A stretch of 64,000 nucleotides of DNA, taken from Desulfocarbo sp964620595. GTDB lineage: Bacteria > Desulfobacterota > Desulfarculia > Desulfarculales > Desulfarculaceae. Under the pieces are notes generated by a model. It saw nothing but the letters and a program-made list of their open reading frames with translations, was not told where the DNA came from and did no database searches. The stretch covers positions 107,778 through 171,777 of the forward strand of contig CAZUHP010000002.1 of NCBI GenBank assembly GCA_964620595.1, written 5' to 3'. Of this stretch, positions 8,770 to 16,714 are shown piece by piece; within the stretch, counting starts at the first letter, position 1, and every line of letters starts with the position of its first letter. The position numbers were made by a program, and so were the translations under genes.

Positions 8770-9657
8770 ATGAAAAAGAAGCTGCAGGGTGTATTGCCGC
8801 CGGTGGTCACCCCCTTCGACACTGACGAGGAGTTGGACCTGGCGGCCTTCAAGGCCAACATAGAGCGCTGGAACCAGACCGGGCTCAGCGGTTATCTGGT
8901 GCTGGGCTCCAACGGAGAGTCGGTGTATCTCTCTGCCAAGGAGCGCGACCAGGTGCTGGCCGCCAGCTTGGAGGCTGCCGCGCCGGACAAGATCATCATG
9001 GCCGGCACCGGGGCCGAGAGCACCCGGGCCACCATCGCCCAGACCCGCCGCGCCGCGGAGCTGGGCGCGGACTGCGCCCTGGTGATAACGCCCCATTACT
9101 TCAAGGGCCAGGTGACGCCGGCCCGTTTGGCCGACCATTACCGCCGGGTGGCCGAGGAGGCGCCCATACCGGTGCTGGCCTACAACTTCCCCCAGGCCAC
9201 CGGGCTCAACCTGCCAGCCGGAGCCGTGGCCGAGATAGCCGAGCATCCCAACCTGGTGGGCATCAAGGACAGCTCGGGCAACATAGCCCAACTGAGCGAG
9301 CTGGTGCGCCTGTGCCCCCCGGACTTCGCGGTGTTCGTGGGTAGTGCGCCGGTGTTCTTCCCCGCCCTGTGCCTGGGTGCGGTGGGCGGCATCCTGGCCG
9401 TGGCCAACCTGGTCCCCGAGCGCTGCGTGGAACTCATGCGGGCCTATCAGGCCGGCGAGCTGGAGCGCGCCCGCGAGCTGCAATGGCGCCTGACCGCCTT
9501 GGCGGTGATGGTCACCACCACCTATGGGGTGGGCGGGCTCAAGGCGGCCATGGCCATGGCCGGCTACCAGGCGGGCAGGGTGCGCTCTCCCTTGGCCATG
9601 CCGGACAAGGAGGCCACCGAAGCCCTGCGCCGGGAGCTGGAGGCTGTGGCCGGTTGA
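8770..9657 (+). CDS. DapA/NAL-superfamily lyase, 4-hydroxy-2-oxoglutarate aldolase-like
   Basis: Class I aldolase of the dihydrodipicolinate synthase/N-acetylneuraminate lyase superfamily, 295 residues. The Schiff-base lysine is Lys166 (GIKDSSGN) and the catalytic tyrosine Tyr138 (AYNFPQATGLNLP). The loop after strand 2 is LGSNGE (residues 45-50), where true DapA has GTTGE. GSNGE, a Tyr followed by a short loop and TGL-LP, and a long C-terminus resemble mitochondrial HOGA-type aldolases, which cleave 4-hydroxy-2-oxoglutarate to pyruvate and glyoxylate. The neighbouring glyoxylate aminotransferase, 12 bases upstream, supports this reading. Dihydrodipicolinate synthase or another 2-oxo acid aldolase remains possible; the substrate assignment is inference. 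Confidence 0.75.
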   Translation: MKKKLQGVLPPVVTPFDTDEELDLAAFKANIERWNQTGLSGYLVLGSNGESVYLSAKERDQVLAASLEAAAPDKIIMAGTGAESTRATIAQTRRAAELGADCALVITPHYFKGQVTPARLADHYRRVAEEAPIPVLAYNFPQATGLNLPAGAVAEIAEHPNLVGIKDSSGNIAQLSELVRLCPPDFAVFVGSAPVFFPALCLGAVGGILAVANLVPERCVELMRAYQAGELERARELQWRLTALAVMVTTTYGVGGLKAAMAMAGYQAGRVRSPLAMPDKEATEALRRELEAVAG

Positions 9658-9740
9658 GGCGGGGGGAGAAAAAAGTGGCCCTAGGTGTGGAATAGAACAG
9701 GCTAAACCGCGGCCAGGACCGGGGCGGAGTCAAAAGAGGC

Positions 9741-9771
9741 TTGACAAGAGCCCGCGGCTGGACCAGATATT
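9741..9771 (+). promoter_or_regulatory. Candidate promoter of the trpE operon
   Basis: A perfect -35 TTGACA (9741-9746) is followed 19 bases later by GATATT (9766-9771), 28 bases before the leader-peptide ATG. Spacing is long and the -10 moderate, but the position ahead of the Trp leader fits. Confidence 0.5.
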
Positions 9772-9798
9772 AGAGTGCAAAAAAGGATTACACGGCAA

Positions 9799-9936
9799 AT
9801 GACTCGGCAGACTGTTTCCAGCGGAACCATCCAGGGCTCGGCGCGGGGCACCGCGCAGAGCGGGGGTGGTTTTCGCTTTTATTGGTGGTGGCGCTCGCCA
9901 GAGGCGGTGAGCTTCGCCGAGGATTGTCCTAGCTAA
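9799..9936 (+). CDS. trpL: Trp leader peptide of the trpE operon (45 aa)
   Basis: Small reading frame of 45 residues between the promoter and trpE, with AAAAAGGA upstream of the ATG. Its centre reads GGGFRFYWWWRSPEA: three consecutive Trp codons at 9883-9891 preceded by Phe and Tyr codons. This is the hallmark of an attenuation leader, where ribosome stalling at uncharged tRNA-Trp controls downstream termination. The segment 9903-9913, just after the Trp codons, can pair with the 5' arm of the terminator at 9962-9972 (nine Watson-Crick pairs, one G-U, one mismatch) and would form the antiterminator. The peptide itself probably has no other role. Confidence 0.88.
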   Translation: MTRQTVSSGTIQGSARGTAQSGGGFRFYWWWRSPEAVSFAEDCPS

Positions 9937-9961
9937 GTCATAGCCGAATCCCTTGATAGCG

Positions 9962-9996
9962 AGCCCACCGTCTCCAGGACGGTGGGCTTTTGATTT
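9962..9996 (+). terminator. trpE attenuator (intrinsic terminator)
   Basis: AGCCCACCGTC (9962-9972) and GACGGTGGGCT (9978-9988) form a perfect 11-bp stem with a five-base loop, followed by TTTTGATTT. It lies between the Trp leader peptide and trpE. The competing antiterminator strand is GGCGGTGAGCT at 9903-9913. Confidence 0.88.
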
Positions 9997-10023
9997 GCGC
10001 GAAACCAGGGGAGGCCAAGGGCC

Positions 10024-11412
10024 ATGGGTACCTTACAGGCAGTGACCAAGGAGCTTCTCGCCGACGCCGACACGCCGGTGTCGGCCTACCTGAAGCTTTG
10101 CGCCGGGGGCGACAACTCGTTTCTCTTTGAGAGCGGCGAAGGTATGGAGAGCGTGGGCCGCTACTCCATCGTGGCCTGGGACCCCTTGGCCGAGCTGCGC
10201 CTGGAGGCCGACCGGGTGGTGTTGGACCTGGACGGCCGGGTCAGCCGGCACCCGCCGGAAGAATTCTTTGCCGTGGCCCAGCAGGCCATGGACCAGTTCA
10301 CCTGCGCCGGCCTGCCGGCTCTCCCCTTTGTGGGGGCCTTCATCGGCTATGTGGGCTACGAGGCGGTCAGACTCATCGAGCGCCTGCCTCCCGGCCCGGA
10401 CCACCACCTGCCCGTGGCCAGGCTGGTCTACCCCTCGCGGTTCGTGGTCTTCGATCACCTCACCCGCATGATGACCCTGGTGGCCCTGGCTGCGGACCAA
10501 AAGACCGGCCGCTCCAAGCTGGAGGAGGCCGCGGCCCAGCTGGGCACCGCCCTGCCGCTCAAGGCCAGGCCGGGCCGGGTGACCGCGGAGGCACCGTCCC
10601 GGCGGCACTTCCTGGAGGCGGTGCGGCGGGCCAAGGAATACATCCTGGCCGGCGATATCTTCCAGGTGGTGCTCTCGGGTCGCTTCAGCGGCCAGGCCGA
10701 GGTGGACCCCCTGGCGGTCTACCGTTGGCTGCGGGTGAAAAGCCCTTCGCCCTACATGTTCTATCTCAGCTTCCCTGACTGCCGCCTGGTGGGCTCCTCG
10801 CCCGAGACCTTGGTGAAGATGGAGGGCGGCATCCTGCGGCTGCGGCCCATCGCCGGCACCAGGGGCCGTTCCCGCGATCCCCGGCGCGACCAGGAGCTGG
10901 AACGCGAGATGCTAGACTCGCCCAAGGAGCGGGCCGAGCATTTGATGCTGGTCGACCTGGCCCGCAACGATGCCGGCCGGGTGTGCCGTTACGGCTCGGT
11001 GAAGGTGGCGCCTTTCATGAGCGTGGAGCGCTACAGCCACGTGATGCACATCGTCTCCGCGGTGAGCGGCGTGTTGGACCAGGGCCTGGGTGTGTGGGAC
11101 GCTTTCCAGGCGGCCTTTCCGGCCGGCACCGTGTCCGGCGCGCCCAAGGTGCGGGCCATGGAGATCATCCACGAATTGGAGGGGGCCCCGCGGGGGCCTT
11201 ACGCCGGGGCGGTGGGCTGTTTCGGGCCGGGGGCCTACCTGGACACCTGCATCGCCATCCGCATGATCCAGTTCGAGGGCGACCGCTACACCCTGCAGGC
11301 CGGGGCGGGCATCGTGGCCGATTCCGACCCGGAGATGGAGTACCAGGAAATCAACCACAAGGCAGCCCAGGGCCTGGCCGCCCTGCGTGCCGCCGCGGAG
11401 GGATTGTCATGA
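10024..11412 (+). CDS. trpE: Anthranilate synthase component I
   Basis: Converts chorismate and ammonia (from TrpG) to anthranilate, the first committed step of tryptophan synthesis. 462 residues, normal length. The N-terminal domain carries SFLFESGEGMESVGRYS, the position of the LLES-type tryptophan feedback site. The C-terminal catalytic domain has SSPETLVKMEGG, RPIAGTRGRSRD, HLMLVDLARND and GTVSGAPKVRAMEI, all chorismate-binding enzyme signatures. GGGGAGG lies about eight bases before the ATG. It is the first gene after the Trp attenuator and its stop overlaps trpG (ATGA). It heads a run of eight genes covering trpEG and the shikimate pathway. Confidence 0.96.
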   Translation: MGTLQAVTKELLADADTPVSAYLKLCAGGDNSFLFESGEGMESVGRYSIVAWDPLAELRLEADRVVLDLDGRVSRHPPEEFFAVAQQAMDQFTCAGLPALPFVGAFIGYVGYEAVRLIERLPPGPDHHLPVARLVYPSRFVVFDHLTRMMTLVALAADQKTGRSKLEEAAAQLGTALPLKARPGRVTAEAPSRRHFLEAVRRAKEYILAGDIFQVVLSGRFSGQAEVDPLAVYRWLRVKSPSPYMFYLSFPDCRLVGSSPETLVKMEGGILRLRPIAGTRGRSRDPRRDQELEREMLDSPKERAEHLMLVDLARNDAGRVCRYGSVKVAPFMSVERYSHVMHIVSAVSGVLDQGLGVWDAFQAAFPAGTVSGAPKVRAMEIIHELEGAPRGPYAGAVGCFGPGAYLDTCIAIRMIQFEGDRYTLQAGAGIVADSDPEMEYQEINHKAAQGLAALRAAAEGLS

Positions 11413-12047
11413 TTCTGGTTGTTGACAACTACGACTCCTTCACCTACAACATCGTGCAGTGCTTGGGCTTGTTGGGGGCAGAGCCCAAAGTGGTGCGCAA
11501 CGATGCGGTCACCTTGCAGCAGGTGGAACGCCTGGAGCCCCAGGCCATCGTAATCTCCCCCGGGCCAGGCCGTCCCGAGAACTCGGGCATCACCCTGGCG
11601 GTCATTGAGCGCTTTCTGGAGCGGGTTCCCATCCTGGGCGTGTGTCTGGGCCACCAGGCCATCGGCCTGGTCCTGGGCGCCGAGTTGGTGCGCGCGGCCA
11701 GGCCCATGCACGGCAAGTCCTCCGAGGTATACCATGACGGCCGAGGCGTGCTGAAAGGGCTGCGCAACCCCTTCCCAGCGGTGCGCTACCATTCGCTGGT
11801 CTTGACCGAGCAAAGCATAGAACCGCCGCTCAAGGTTTCGGCCTACACCCTGGAGGGTGAGGTCATGGGCGTGCGGCTGGAAGGCCATGCCGTGGAGGGG
11901 GTGCAGTTCCACCCCGAGTCCATCGGCACCGGGCAAGGCATGCGGATATTGGAGAACTTCGTGACCCAGCACCTGCACGGCGGCCGCCGGGTGGCTGCGC
12001 CGCTGCCGGCCCAGCCGCCGCTCCAGGCCGGCGCCTGCCAGCAGTAG
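11409..12047 (+). CDS. trpG: Anthranilate synthase glutamine amidotransferase component
   Basis: Class I glutamine amidotransferase that supplies ammonia to TrpE, 212 residues. It starts MILVVDNYDSFTYN and has the oxyanion segment SPGPGRPEN, the nucleophile Cys in GVCLGHQAIG and the catalytic His-Glu in GVQFHPESIG. The ATG overlaps the trpE stop by four bases, so the two subunits are coupled. A 20-residue Ala/Pro/Gln-rich tail after LENFVTQHL is extra. PabA activity for folate synthesis is possible, as in other organisms with one enzyme, but the Trp leader upstream argues for tryptophan as the main role. Confidence 0.95.
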   Translation: MILVVDNYDSFTYNIVQCLGLLGAEPKVVRNDAVTLQQVERLEPQAIVISPGPGRPENSGITLAVIERFLERVPILGVCLGHQAIGLVLGAELVRAARPMHGKSSEVYHDGRGVLKGLRNPFPAVRYHSLVLTEQSIEPPLKVSAYTLEGEVMGVRLEGHAVEGVQFHPESIGTGQGMRILENFVTQHLHGGRRVAAPLPAQPPLQAGACQQ

Positions 12048-12057
12048 GGAGGGCGTC

Positions 12058-13095
12058 ATGTTGATCGCCATGCAGGAGGGCTGCCTCAAGAACCAGGTGG
12101 GCCGGGTGTTGGCCGCCATCCGCGGCTTTGGCCTGGAGCCGCGCATCGTCTCCTCGGACCCCCGCACCGTGCTGGCGGTGGTGGAGGATTTAAGCCGCAG
12201 CCAGGCCGAGGATATCAGAGACAAGGTGCGCGGCCTGGAGGGGGTGGAGGAGATATCCAGCTTTGACCAGTCCTGGAAGCTGGTGGGCAGGCAGTTCCGC
12301 GCCACGCCCACGGTGATCGAGCTGGGCGGGCTCGCCATAGGGGGGGCCGAGGTGGCGGTGTTTGCCGGGCCCTGCGCGGTGGAGTCGCGGGCAAACTTCC
12401 TGGAGACGGCCCAGGCGGTGGCCGCGGCCGGTGCCGCGGGCCTGCGGGGCGGGGCCTTCAAGCCGCGCACCAGCCCCTACTCTTTCCGGGGATTGGGCGA
12501 GGAGGGCCTGAAGATCATGGCCGAGGCCCGGGAGGCCACCGGCCTGCCCATCGTGACCGAGGTGCTCTCCCCCCGCGAGGTGGACCTGGTGGCGCGCTAT
12601 GCCGACGTGCTCCAGATAGGCACCCGCAACATGCAGAACTACGCGCTCCTGGAGGCGGTGGGCGAGACCGACCGGCCGGTGCTCTTGAAGCGGGGCATGA
12701 TGGCCAGCATCAAGGAGCTGTTGCTTTCGGCCGAATACATCCTGGCCCGGGGCAACTGGCAGGTCATGCTTTGCGAGCGGGGCATCCGCACCTTTGAAAC
12801 CGAGACCCGCAACACCCTGGACCTGTCGGCAGTACCGCTCCTCAAGCAGTATACTCATCTTCCCGTGGTGGTGGACCCCAGTCACGCGGCGGGCAAGCGC
12901 GAGCTGGTGCCGGCCCTGGCCGCCGCGGCGGTGGCTGCCGGTGCGGACGGGCTGCTGGTGGAGGTGCACCCCCAGCCGGAGCAGGCCCTGTCGGATGGAC
13001 GCCAGAGCCTGGACCTGCCGGGCTTTGCCGCCATGATGCGGCAACTATCCGGCCTGGCCCGGGCCGTGGGCCGCCAGGTGAAGGAGGCGGTCTGA
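12058..13095 (+). CDS. aroF: 3-deoxy-7-phosphoheptulonate (DAHP) synthase, type I-beta, first isoenzyme
   Basis: Condenses phosphoenolpyruvate and erythrose 4-phosphate to DAHP, the entry step of the shikimate pathway. 345 residues: an N-terminal ferredoxin-like (ACT-like) regulatory segment (about 1-70, starting MLIAMQEGCLKNQVGRVL) as in Thermotoga-type enzymes, then the barrel with FAGPCAVESR, LRGGAFKPRTSPYSFRG, VLLKRGMM, CERGIRTFE and VVVDPSHAAGKR, which hold the PEP and metal ligands. It sits in the trpE operon ten bases after trpG, so it is under the Trp leader. A second isoenzyme at 18574 is under the Phe/Tyr leader. Confidence 0.94.
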   Translation: MLIAMQEGCLKNQVGRVLAAIRGFGLEPRIVSSDPRTVLAVVEDLSRSQAEDIRDKVRGLEGVEEISSFDQSWKLVGRQFRATPTVIELGGLAIGGAEVAVFAGPCAVESRANFLETAQAVAAAGAAGLRGGAFKPRTSPYSFRGLGEEGLKIMAEAREATGLPIVTEVLSPREVDLVARYADVLQIGTRNMQNYALLEAVGETDRPVLLKRGMMASIKELLLSAEYILARGNWQVMLCERGIRTFETETRNTLDLSAVPLLKQYTHLPVVVDPSHAAGKRELVPALAAAAVAAGADGLLVEVHPQPEQALSDGRQSLDLPGFAAMMRQLSGLARAVGRQVKEAV

Positions 13096-14345
13096 TGCGG
13101 CTGCGCGGCTCCTTTTCGCCCCCGGGCGACAAGTCCATTTCCCACCGCCTGGGGCTCTTCGCGCTTCTGGCCGGAGGGCGCTGCCAGGTGGAGAACTTCT
13201 CGCCCTGCGCGGACTGCGCCTCCACCCTGGACGCTGCCCGCCTCCTGGGGGCCGGCGTGGAGGAGGACGGCGGGACGGTGAGGCTCCACGGCGCAGGGGG
13301 CGACCTCAGGTCCGGGCGGGTGGACTGCGGCAACTCGGGCACCACCATGCGGCTGCTCATGGGCATCCTGGCTGGCCGGCCCGGCCGCTTTCTGCTGGAG
13401 GGTGACGAGTCGCTCTCCCGCCGGCCCATGCAGCGGGTGGCCGACCCCCTGGCGGCCATGGGCGCCAGGGTGCGCTGCCGCCAGGGCCGGCCGCCGGTGG
13501 AGATAGAAGGCGCTTCCCTGCGGGGGGTGGAGCACCGCCTGGCCGTGGCCAGCGCCCAGCTCAAGAGCGCGTTGCTCCTGGCCGGGGTGCAGGCCGAGGG
13601 CCGGACCTCGGTCCAGGAGTCCGCTCCCAGCCGCGACCACACCGAGCTTTTGCTCCAGGCCTGCGGAGCCGATATCAGGCGCCAAGCTGGAGCCTGGCAG
13701 GTGACCCGCTCCCGCCTCACCCTGCCCGGCCGCCTGCGGGTGCCGGGCGATGCCTCCTCGGCCGCCTTCTTTCTTTGCGGCGCGGTGATCACCCCGGGCA
13801 GCGAGGTGGTGGCCGAGGAGATGCTTCTCAACCCCACCCGCACGGGCTTTCTCCAGGTGTTGGAGCGCATGGGCGCTAATATCGAAGTGGGGGAGGAGGG
13901 CAGGGACCCCGAGCCTTGGGGCCGGGTGCGCGCGGCCTATTCGCCGGAGTTGAAGGGATGCCGAGTGGCGGCTGGCGAGATTCCGCTCCTGGTGGACGAG
14001 GTGCCCATCCTGACCCTGGTGGCCACCCAGGCCCAGGGCACCACCGTGTTCCACCAGGTGGGTGAACTCAGGGTAAAGGAATCGGACCGCCTCTCGGCGG
14101 TGGTTTCCCAGCTCGGCAGGATGGGGGCCAGGCTGGAGGTGCAGGGAGACGACTTGGTGGTGGAAGGGCCGGCCCCCTTGCGGGTGCCTGGCCAGGCGTT
14201 GGAGTCCTTTGGCGACCACCGCATCGCCATGACCTTGGCCCTGGCCGGGGTGGCGGCCGGCGGGATGCCGCGCGTCAACCACGCTGACTGCGCGGCCATC
14301 TCCTACCCCCGCTTTGCCCAGGACCTGGAGCGGCTTTTGTCATGA
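13095..14345 (+). CDS. aroA: 3-phosphoshikimate 1-carboxyvinyltransferase (EPSP synthase)
   Basis: Transfers the enolpyruvyl group of PEP to shikimate 3-phosphate. 416 residues, normal length. Signatures are SPPGDKSISHRLGLFALLAGG at the N-terminus, DCGNSGTTMRLLMGILAG, GDESLSRRPMQRV and, near the end, FGDHRIAMTLALAG. The start ATG overlaps the aroF stop by one base (TGATG) and the stop overlaps aroE (ATGA). All shikimate genes here are packed with overlaps, consistent with one transcript starting at the trpE promoter. Confidence 0.96.
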   Translation: MRLRGSFSPPGDKSISHRLGLFALLAGGRCQVENFSPCADCASTLDAARLLGAGVEEDGGTVRLHGAGGDLRSGRVDCGNSGTTMRLLMGILAGRPGRFLLEGDESLSRRPMQRVADPLAAMGARVRCRQGRPPVEIEGASLRGVEHRLAVASAQLKSALLLAGVQAEGRTSVQESAPSRDHTELLLQACGADIRRQAGAWQVTRSRLTLPGRLRVPGDASSAAFFLCGAVITPGSEVVAEEMLLNPTRTGFLQVLERMGANIEVGEEGRDPEPWGRVRAAYSPELKGCRVAAGEIPLLVDEVPILTLVATQAQGTTVFHQVGELRVKESDRLSAVVSQLGRMGARLEVQGDDLVVEGPAPLRVPGQALESFGDHRIAMTLALAGVAAGGMPRVNHADCAAISYPRFAQDLERLLS

Positions 14346-15160
14346 TCGTCCTGGGTATCATGGGTGACGCGCGGGTGGCTCATTCGCTTTCGCCCCGCAT
14401 GCACAATGCCCTGTTGGCCAAGCACGGGCTGGAGGGGGTGTACTTGCCCTTTGCGGTGGAGCCAGCGGCGGTGGGCCAGGCCGTGGCCGGCATCAAGGCC
14501 CTGGGCCTGGCCGGGGTCAACGTCACGGTGCCCCACAAGCAGGCGGTTGTGCCCCACCTGGACCGGTTGTCCGAGGATGCCGCTGCCTTGGGCGCGGTGA
14601 ACACCATCAAGCCCGAGGGCGGGAGGCTGATCGGGTACAATACCGACCTGGAGGGTTTCCGCCGGGCCCTCGCCCAGGCCGGCGCAGGGCCGGCCGGCGG
14701 CCGGGCCCTGGTGCTGGGGGCCGGGGGGGCGGCCCGGGCCGTGGTCCTGGCCCTGGTGCGGGACGGCGCCCAGGTGATGGTGGCTGCCCGGCGCCGGGAG
14801 CAGGCCGCCGCGCTCTGCGCCGAGCTGGGCGGCGAGGGCCTGAGCCTGGACCAAGCCGCCAAGGTTTTCAAGGGGGTCGATCTGGTGGTGAACGCCACCA
14901 GCGTGTCCTCGCCGGCCGAGTCGCCGGACATGCGGGACTGGCTGGGGGAGCTGCCGCCCGCCCCCAACCTGTCGCTGGTCATGGACCTCAACTACGGCCG
15001 GCAGGATAATTTCTGGGCCGGGTTGGCCCAAAGGAATGGGGCTGCTTTTGGCGACGGGCTGGCCATGCTGGCCCACCAGGCCTGCTTGAGTTTCAACCTT
15101 TGGACCGGCCTGGAGGCAAGGGTGGAGGATTTTTTGGCGGCCCTGGAGGCGCGGTCATGA
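14342..15160 (+). CDS. aroE: Shikimate dehydrogenase
   Basis: NADPH-dependent reduction of 3-dehydroshikimate to shikimate. 272 residues. It shows HSLSPRMHNALL (shikimate-binding serines), NVTVPHKQAV with the catalytic Lys, YNTDLEGFRRAL with the catalytic Asp, and the nucleotide-binding loop VLGAGGAARAV followed by AARRREQA, a basic motif that fits NADP preference. It overlaps aroA at the start and the aroKB fusion at the end by four bases each. Confidence 0.95.
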   Translation: MIVLGIMGDARVAHSLSPRMHNALLAKHGLEGVYLPFAVEPAAVGQAVAGIKALGLAGVNVTVPHKQAVVPHLDRLSEDAAALGAVNTIKPEGGRLIGYNTDLEGFRRALAQAGAGPAGGRALVLGAGGAARAVVLALVRDGAQVMVAARRREQAAALCAELGGEGLSLDQAAKVFKGVDLVVNATSVSSPAESPDMRDWLGELPPAPNLSLVMDLNYGRQDNFWAGLAQRNGAAFGDGLAMLAHQACLSFNLWTGLEARVEDFLAALEARS

Positions 15161-16713
15161 GCGGCAACCTGTACCTCACCGGCTTCATGGGAGCAGGCAA
15201 GACCACGGTGGGCCGCGCCCTGGCCGGGCTCTTGCGCCGCCGCTTCGTGGATATGGACGAACGCCTGGCCCGCCGCCTGGGCATGAGCATCCCGCAGGTC
15301 TTTGCTGAGCTGGGCGAGGATGCCTTCCGCCAGGCCGAGAGCAGGGAACTCAGGCGCCTCGCCCGGCAGGGCGGATTGGTGGTGGCCACTGGCGGCGGCC
15401 TGGTGGAGCGGGCTGCCAACCGTGAGGTCATGCGCGCCTCGGGCAGCATCCTGCACCTGGACGCCAGCCTGGACACCTGCCGCCGCCGGCTGGGGGCCGA
15501 GGTGGAGGGCCGCCCCCTGTGGCGGGACCAGGCCGCAGTGGCCGCGCTCTATGAGCGCCGCCGCCCGGCCTATGCGGAATGCGATCTCAGCTTGAAGGTA
15601 GACGGCCGGGGCCCTGAGGAAGTGGCGCAATCCGCGGCCGTGAAGCTGCTGGGCGAGGAACGTTTCCGCGCCGTCCTGGACGGCCGGGAGTGTCCCATCC
15701 TTGCCACCGGCCAGGCTCCGCAACGCTTGACCGAGTTCATTGCGGGCCGGCGGGTGGCGCTGCTCACGGACTCCAACCTGGCCCGCCTGCACCTGGAGCG
15801 CTACCGCCAGGAGATGGACCCGGTGGCAGAGGTGGTAGTGCCGCCGGGGGAGCGCAGCAAGAGCCTGCGCAGTGCCGAACGCGTGTACCAGGCTTTGTTG
15901 CAGGCCCAGGTGGAGCGCGGCGACCTGCTGGTGATAGTGGGGGGCGGTGTGGTTACCGACCTGGGCGCCTTTGTGGCCGCCACCTTCAAGCGGGGCATGG
16001 ATTTCGTGCTGTGCTCTACCTCCCTGGTGGGCTGCGTAGATGCAGCCATCGGCGGCAAAGCCGCGGTGAACCTGGCCGGTGCCAAGAACCAGGTGGGCTG
16101 CTTCACCCGTCCCCGGGCGGTGATACTGGACCTGGCCGCCCTGGCCACCCTGCCGCGGCGGGCGGTGCTGGACGGGCTGGTGGAGGCCTACAAGACCGGC
16201 CTGGTGGCCGATCCAGCCCTGGCCGCCTTGATGGAGGAGCACCTGGGCGGGCTGATGCGCGGCGAGGTGCTGGGTCTGGCCCGGGTGGTCGCGCGGGCGG
16301 CCCGGGCCAAGGCAGAGGTGGTGAGCCAGGACTTCCGCGAGGCGGGCCGGCGGCGTATATTGAATCTGGGCCACACCTATGGTCACGCCCTGGAGAGCCA
16401 CAACCGCTACCGGGTGGGCCATGGCCGGGCCGTGGCCGCGGGCATGATGGTGGCCGTGGAGATATCCCGGGCGCGGGGGCTCTTGGATGATGACACCAGC
16501 GGGCGCTTGCAGGCTGTGTTGCAAACCCTGGCGCGGGGCAAGCTGGCCTGGCCCACGGCAGAGGAGGCTTGGCCGGTGATGCAAAACGACAAGAAGAACC
16601 AGGGTGGACGGGTGGTCTTCGTGCTCGTTCAAGGCGTGGGCCAGCCGCTGGTGGTCGATGACTTGACCCGGCAGGAGCTGCAAGCCGCCCTGCAGCGGGT
16701 GGGGAGCAGGTGA
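15157..16713 (+). CDS. aroKB: Shikimate kinase / 3-dehydroquinate synthase fusion
   Basis: Bifunctional protein of 518 residues. Residues 1-170 are shikimate kinase, with the P-loop GFMGAGKTTVGR, DMDERLARRLGM for shikimate and ATGGGLVERAANR. From about residue 180 the chain is dehydroquinate synthase, with NAD-binding GGGVVTDLGAFVAATF, STSLVGCVDAAIGGKAAVN, EAYKTGLVAD, NLGHTYGHALE and VGHGRAVAAGMM, supplying the Glu and two His zinc ligands. The start ATG at 15157 overlaps the aroE stop. The two enzymes catalyse non-consecutive steps (2 and 5), and such fusions are known in some bacteria. The AroB motifs deviate slightly from the commonest form (IGGKAAVN rather than VGGKTGVN). Confidence 0.93.
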   Translation: MSGNLYLTGFMGAGKTTVGRALAGLLRRRFVDMDERLARRLGMSIPQVFAELGEDAFRQAESRELRRLARQGGLVVATGGGLVERAANREVMRASGSILHLDASLDTCRRRLGAEVEGRPLWRDQAAVAALYERRRPAYAECDLSLKVDGRGPEEVAQSAAVKLLGEERFRAVLDGRECPILATGQAPQRLTEFIAGRRVALLTDSNLARLHLERYRQEMDPVAEVVVPPGERSKSLRSAERVYQALLQAQVERGDLLVIVGGGVVTDLGAFVAATFKRGMDFVLCSTSLVGCVDAAIGGKAAVNLAGAKNQVGCFTRPRAVILDLAALATLPRRAVLDGLVEAYKTGLVADPALAALMEEHLGGLMRGEVLGLARVVARAARAKAEVVSQDFREAGRRRILNLGHTYGHALESHNRYRVGHGRAVAAGMMVAVEISRARGLLDDDTSGRLQAVLQTLARGKLAWPTAEEAWPVMQNDKKNQGGRVVFVLVQGVGQPLVVDDLTRQELQAALQRVGSR

Positions 16714-16714
16714 G

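Noticed and set aside
9658..10023. T-box riboswitch as the control element of trpE
   Set aside because: No T-box sequence or specifier loop was seen, and a leader peptide with Trp codons plus a competing hairpin explains the region.
12058..12270. First DAHP synthase as a chorismate mutase fusion
   Set aside because: The N-terminal 70 residues look like a ferredoxin/ACT-like fold, not the AroQ helix bundle seen in PheA.
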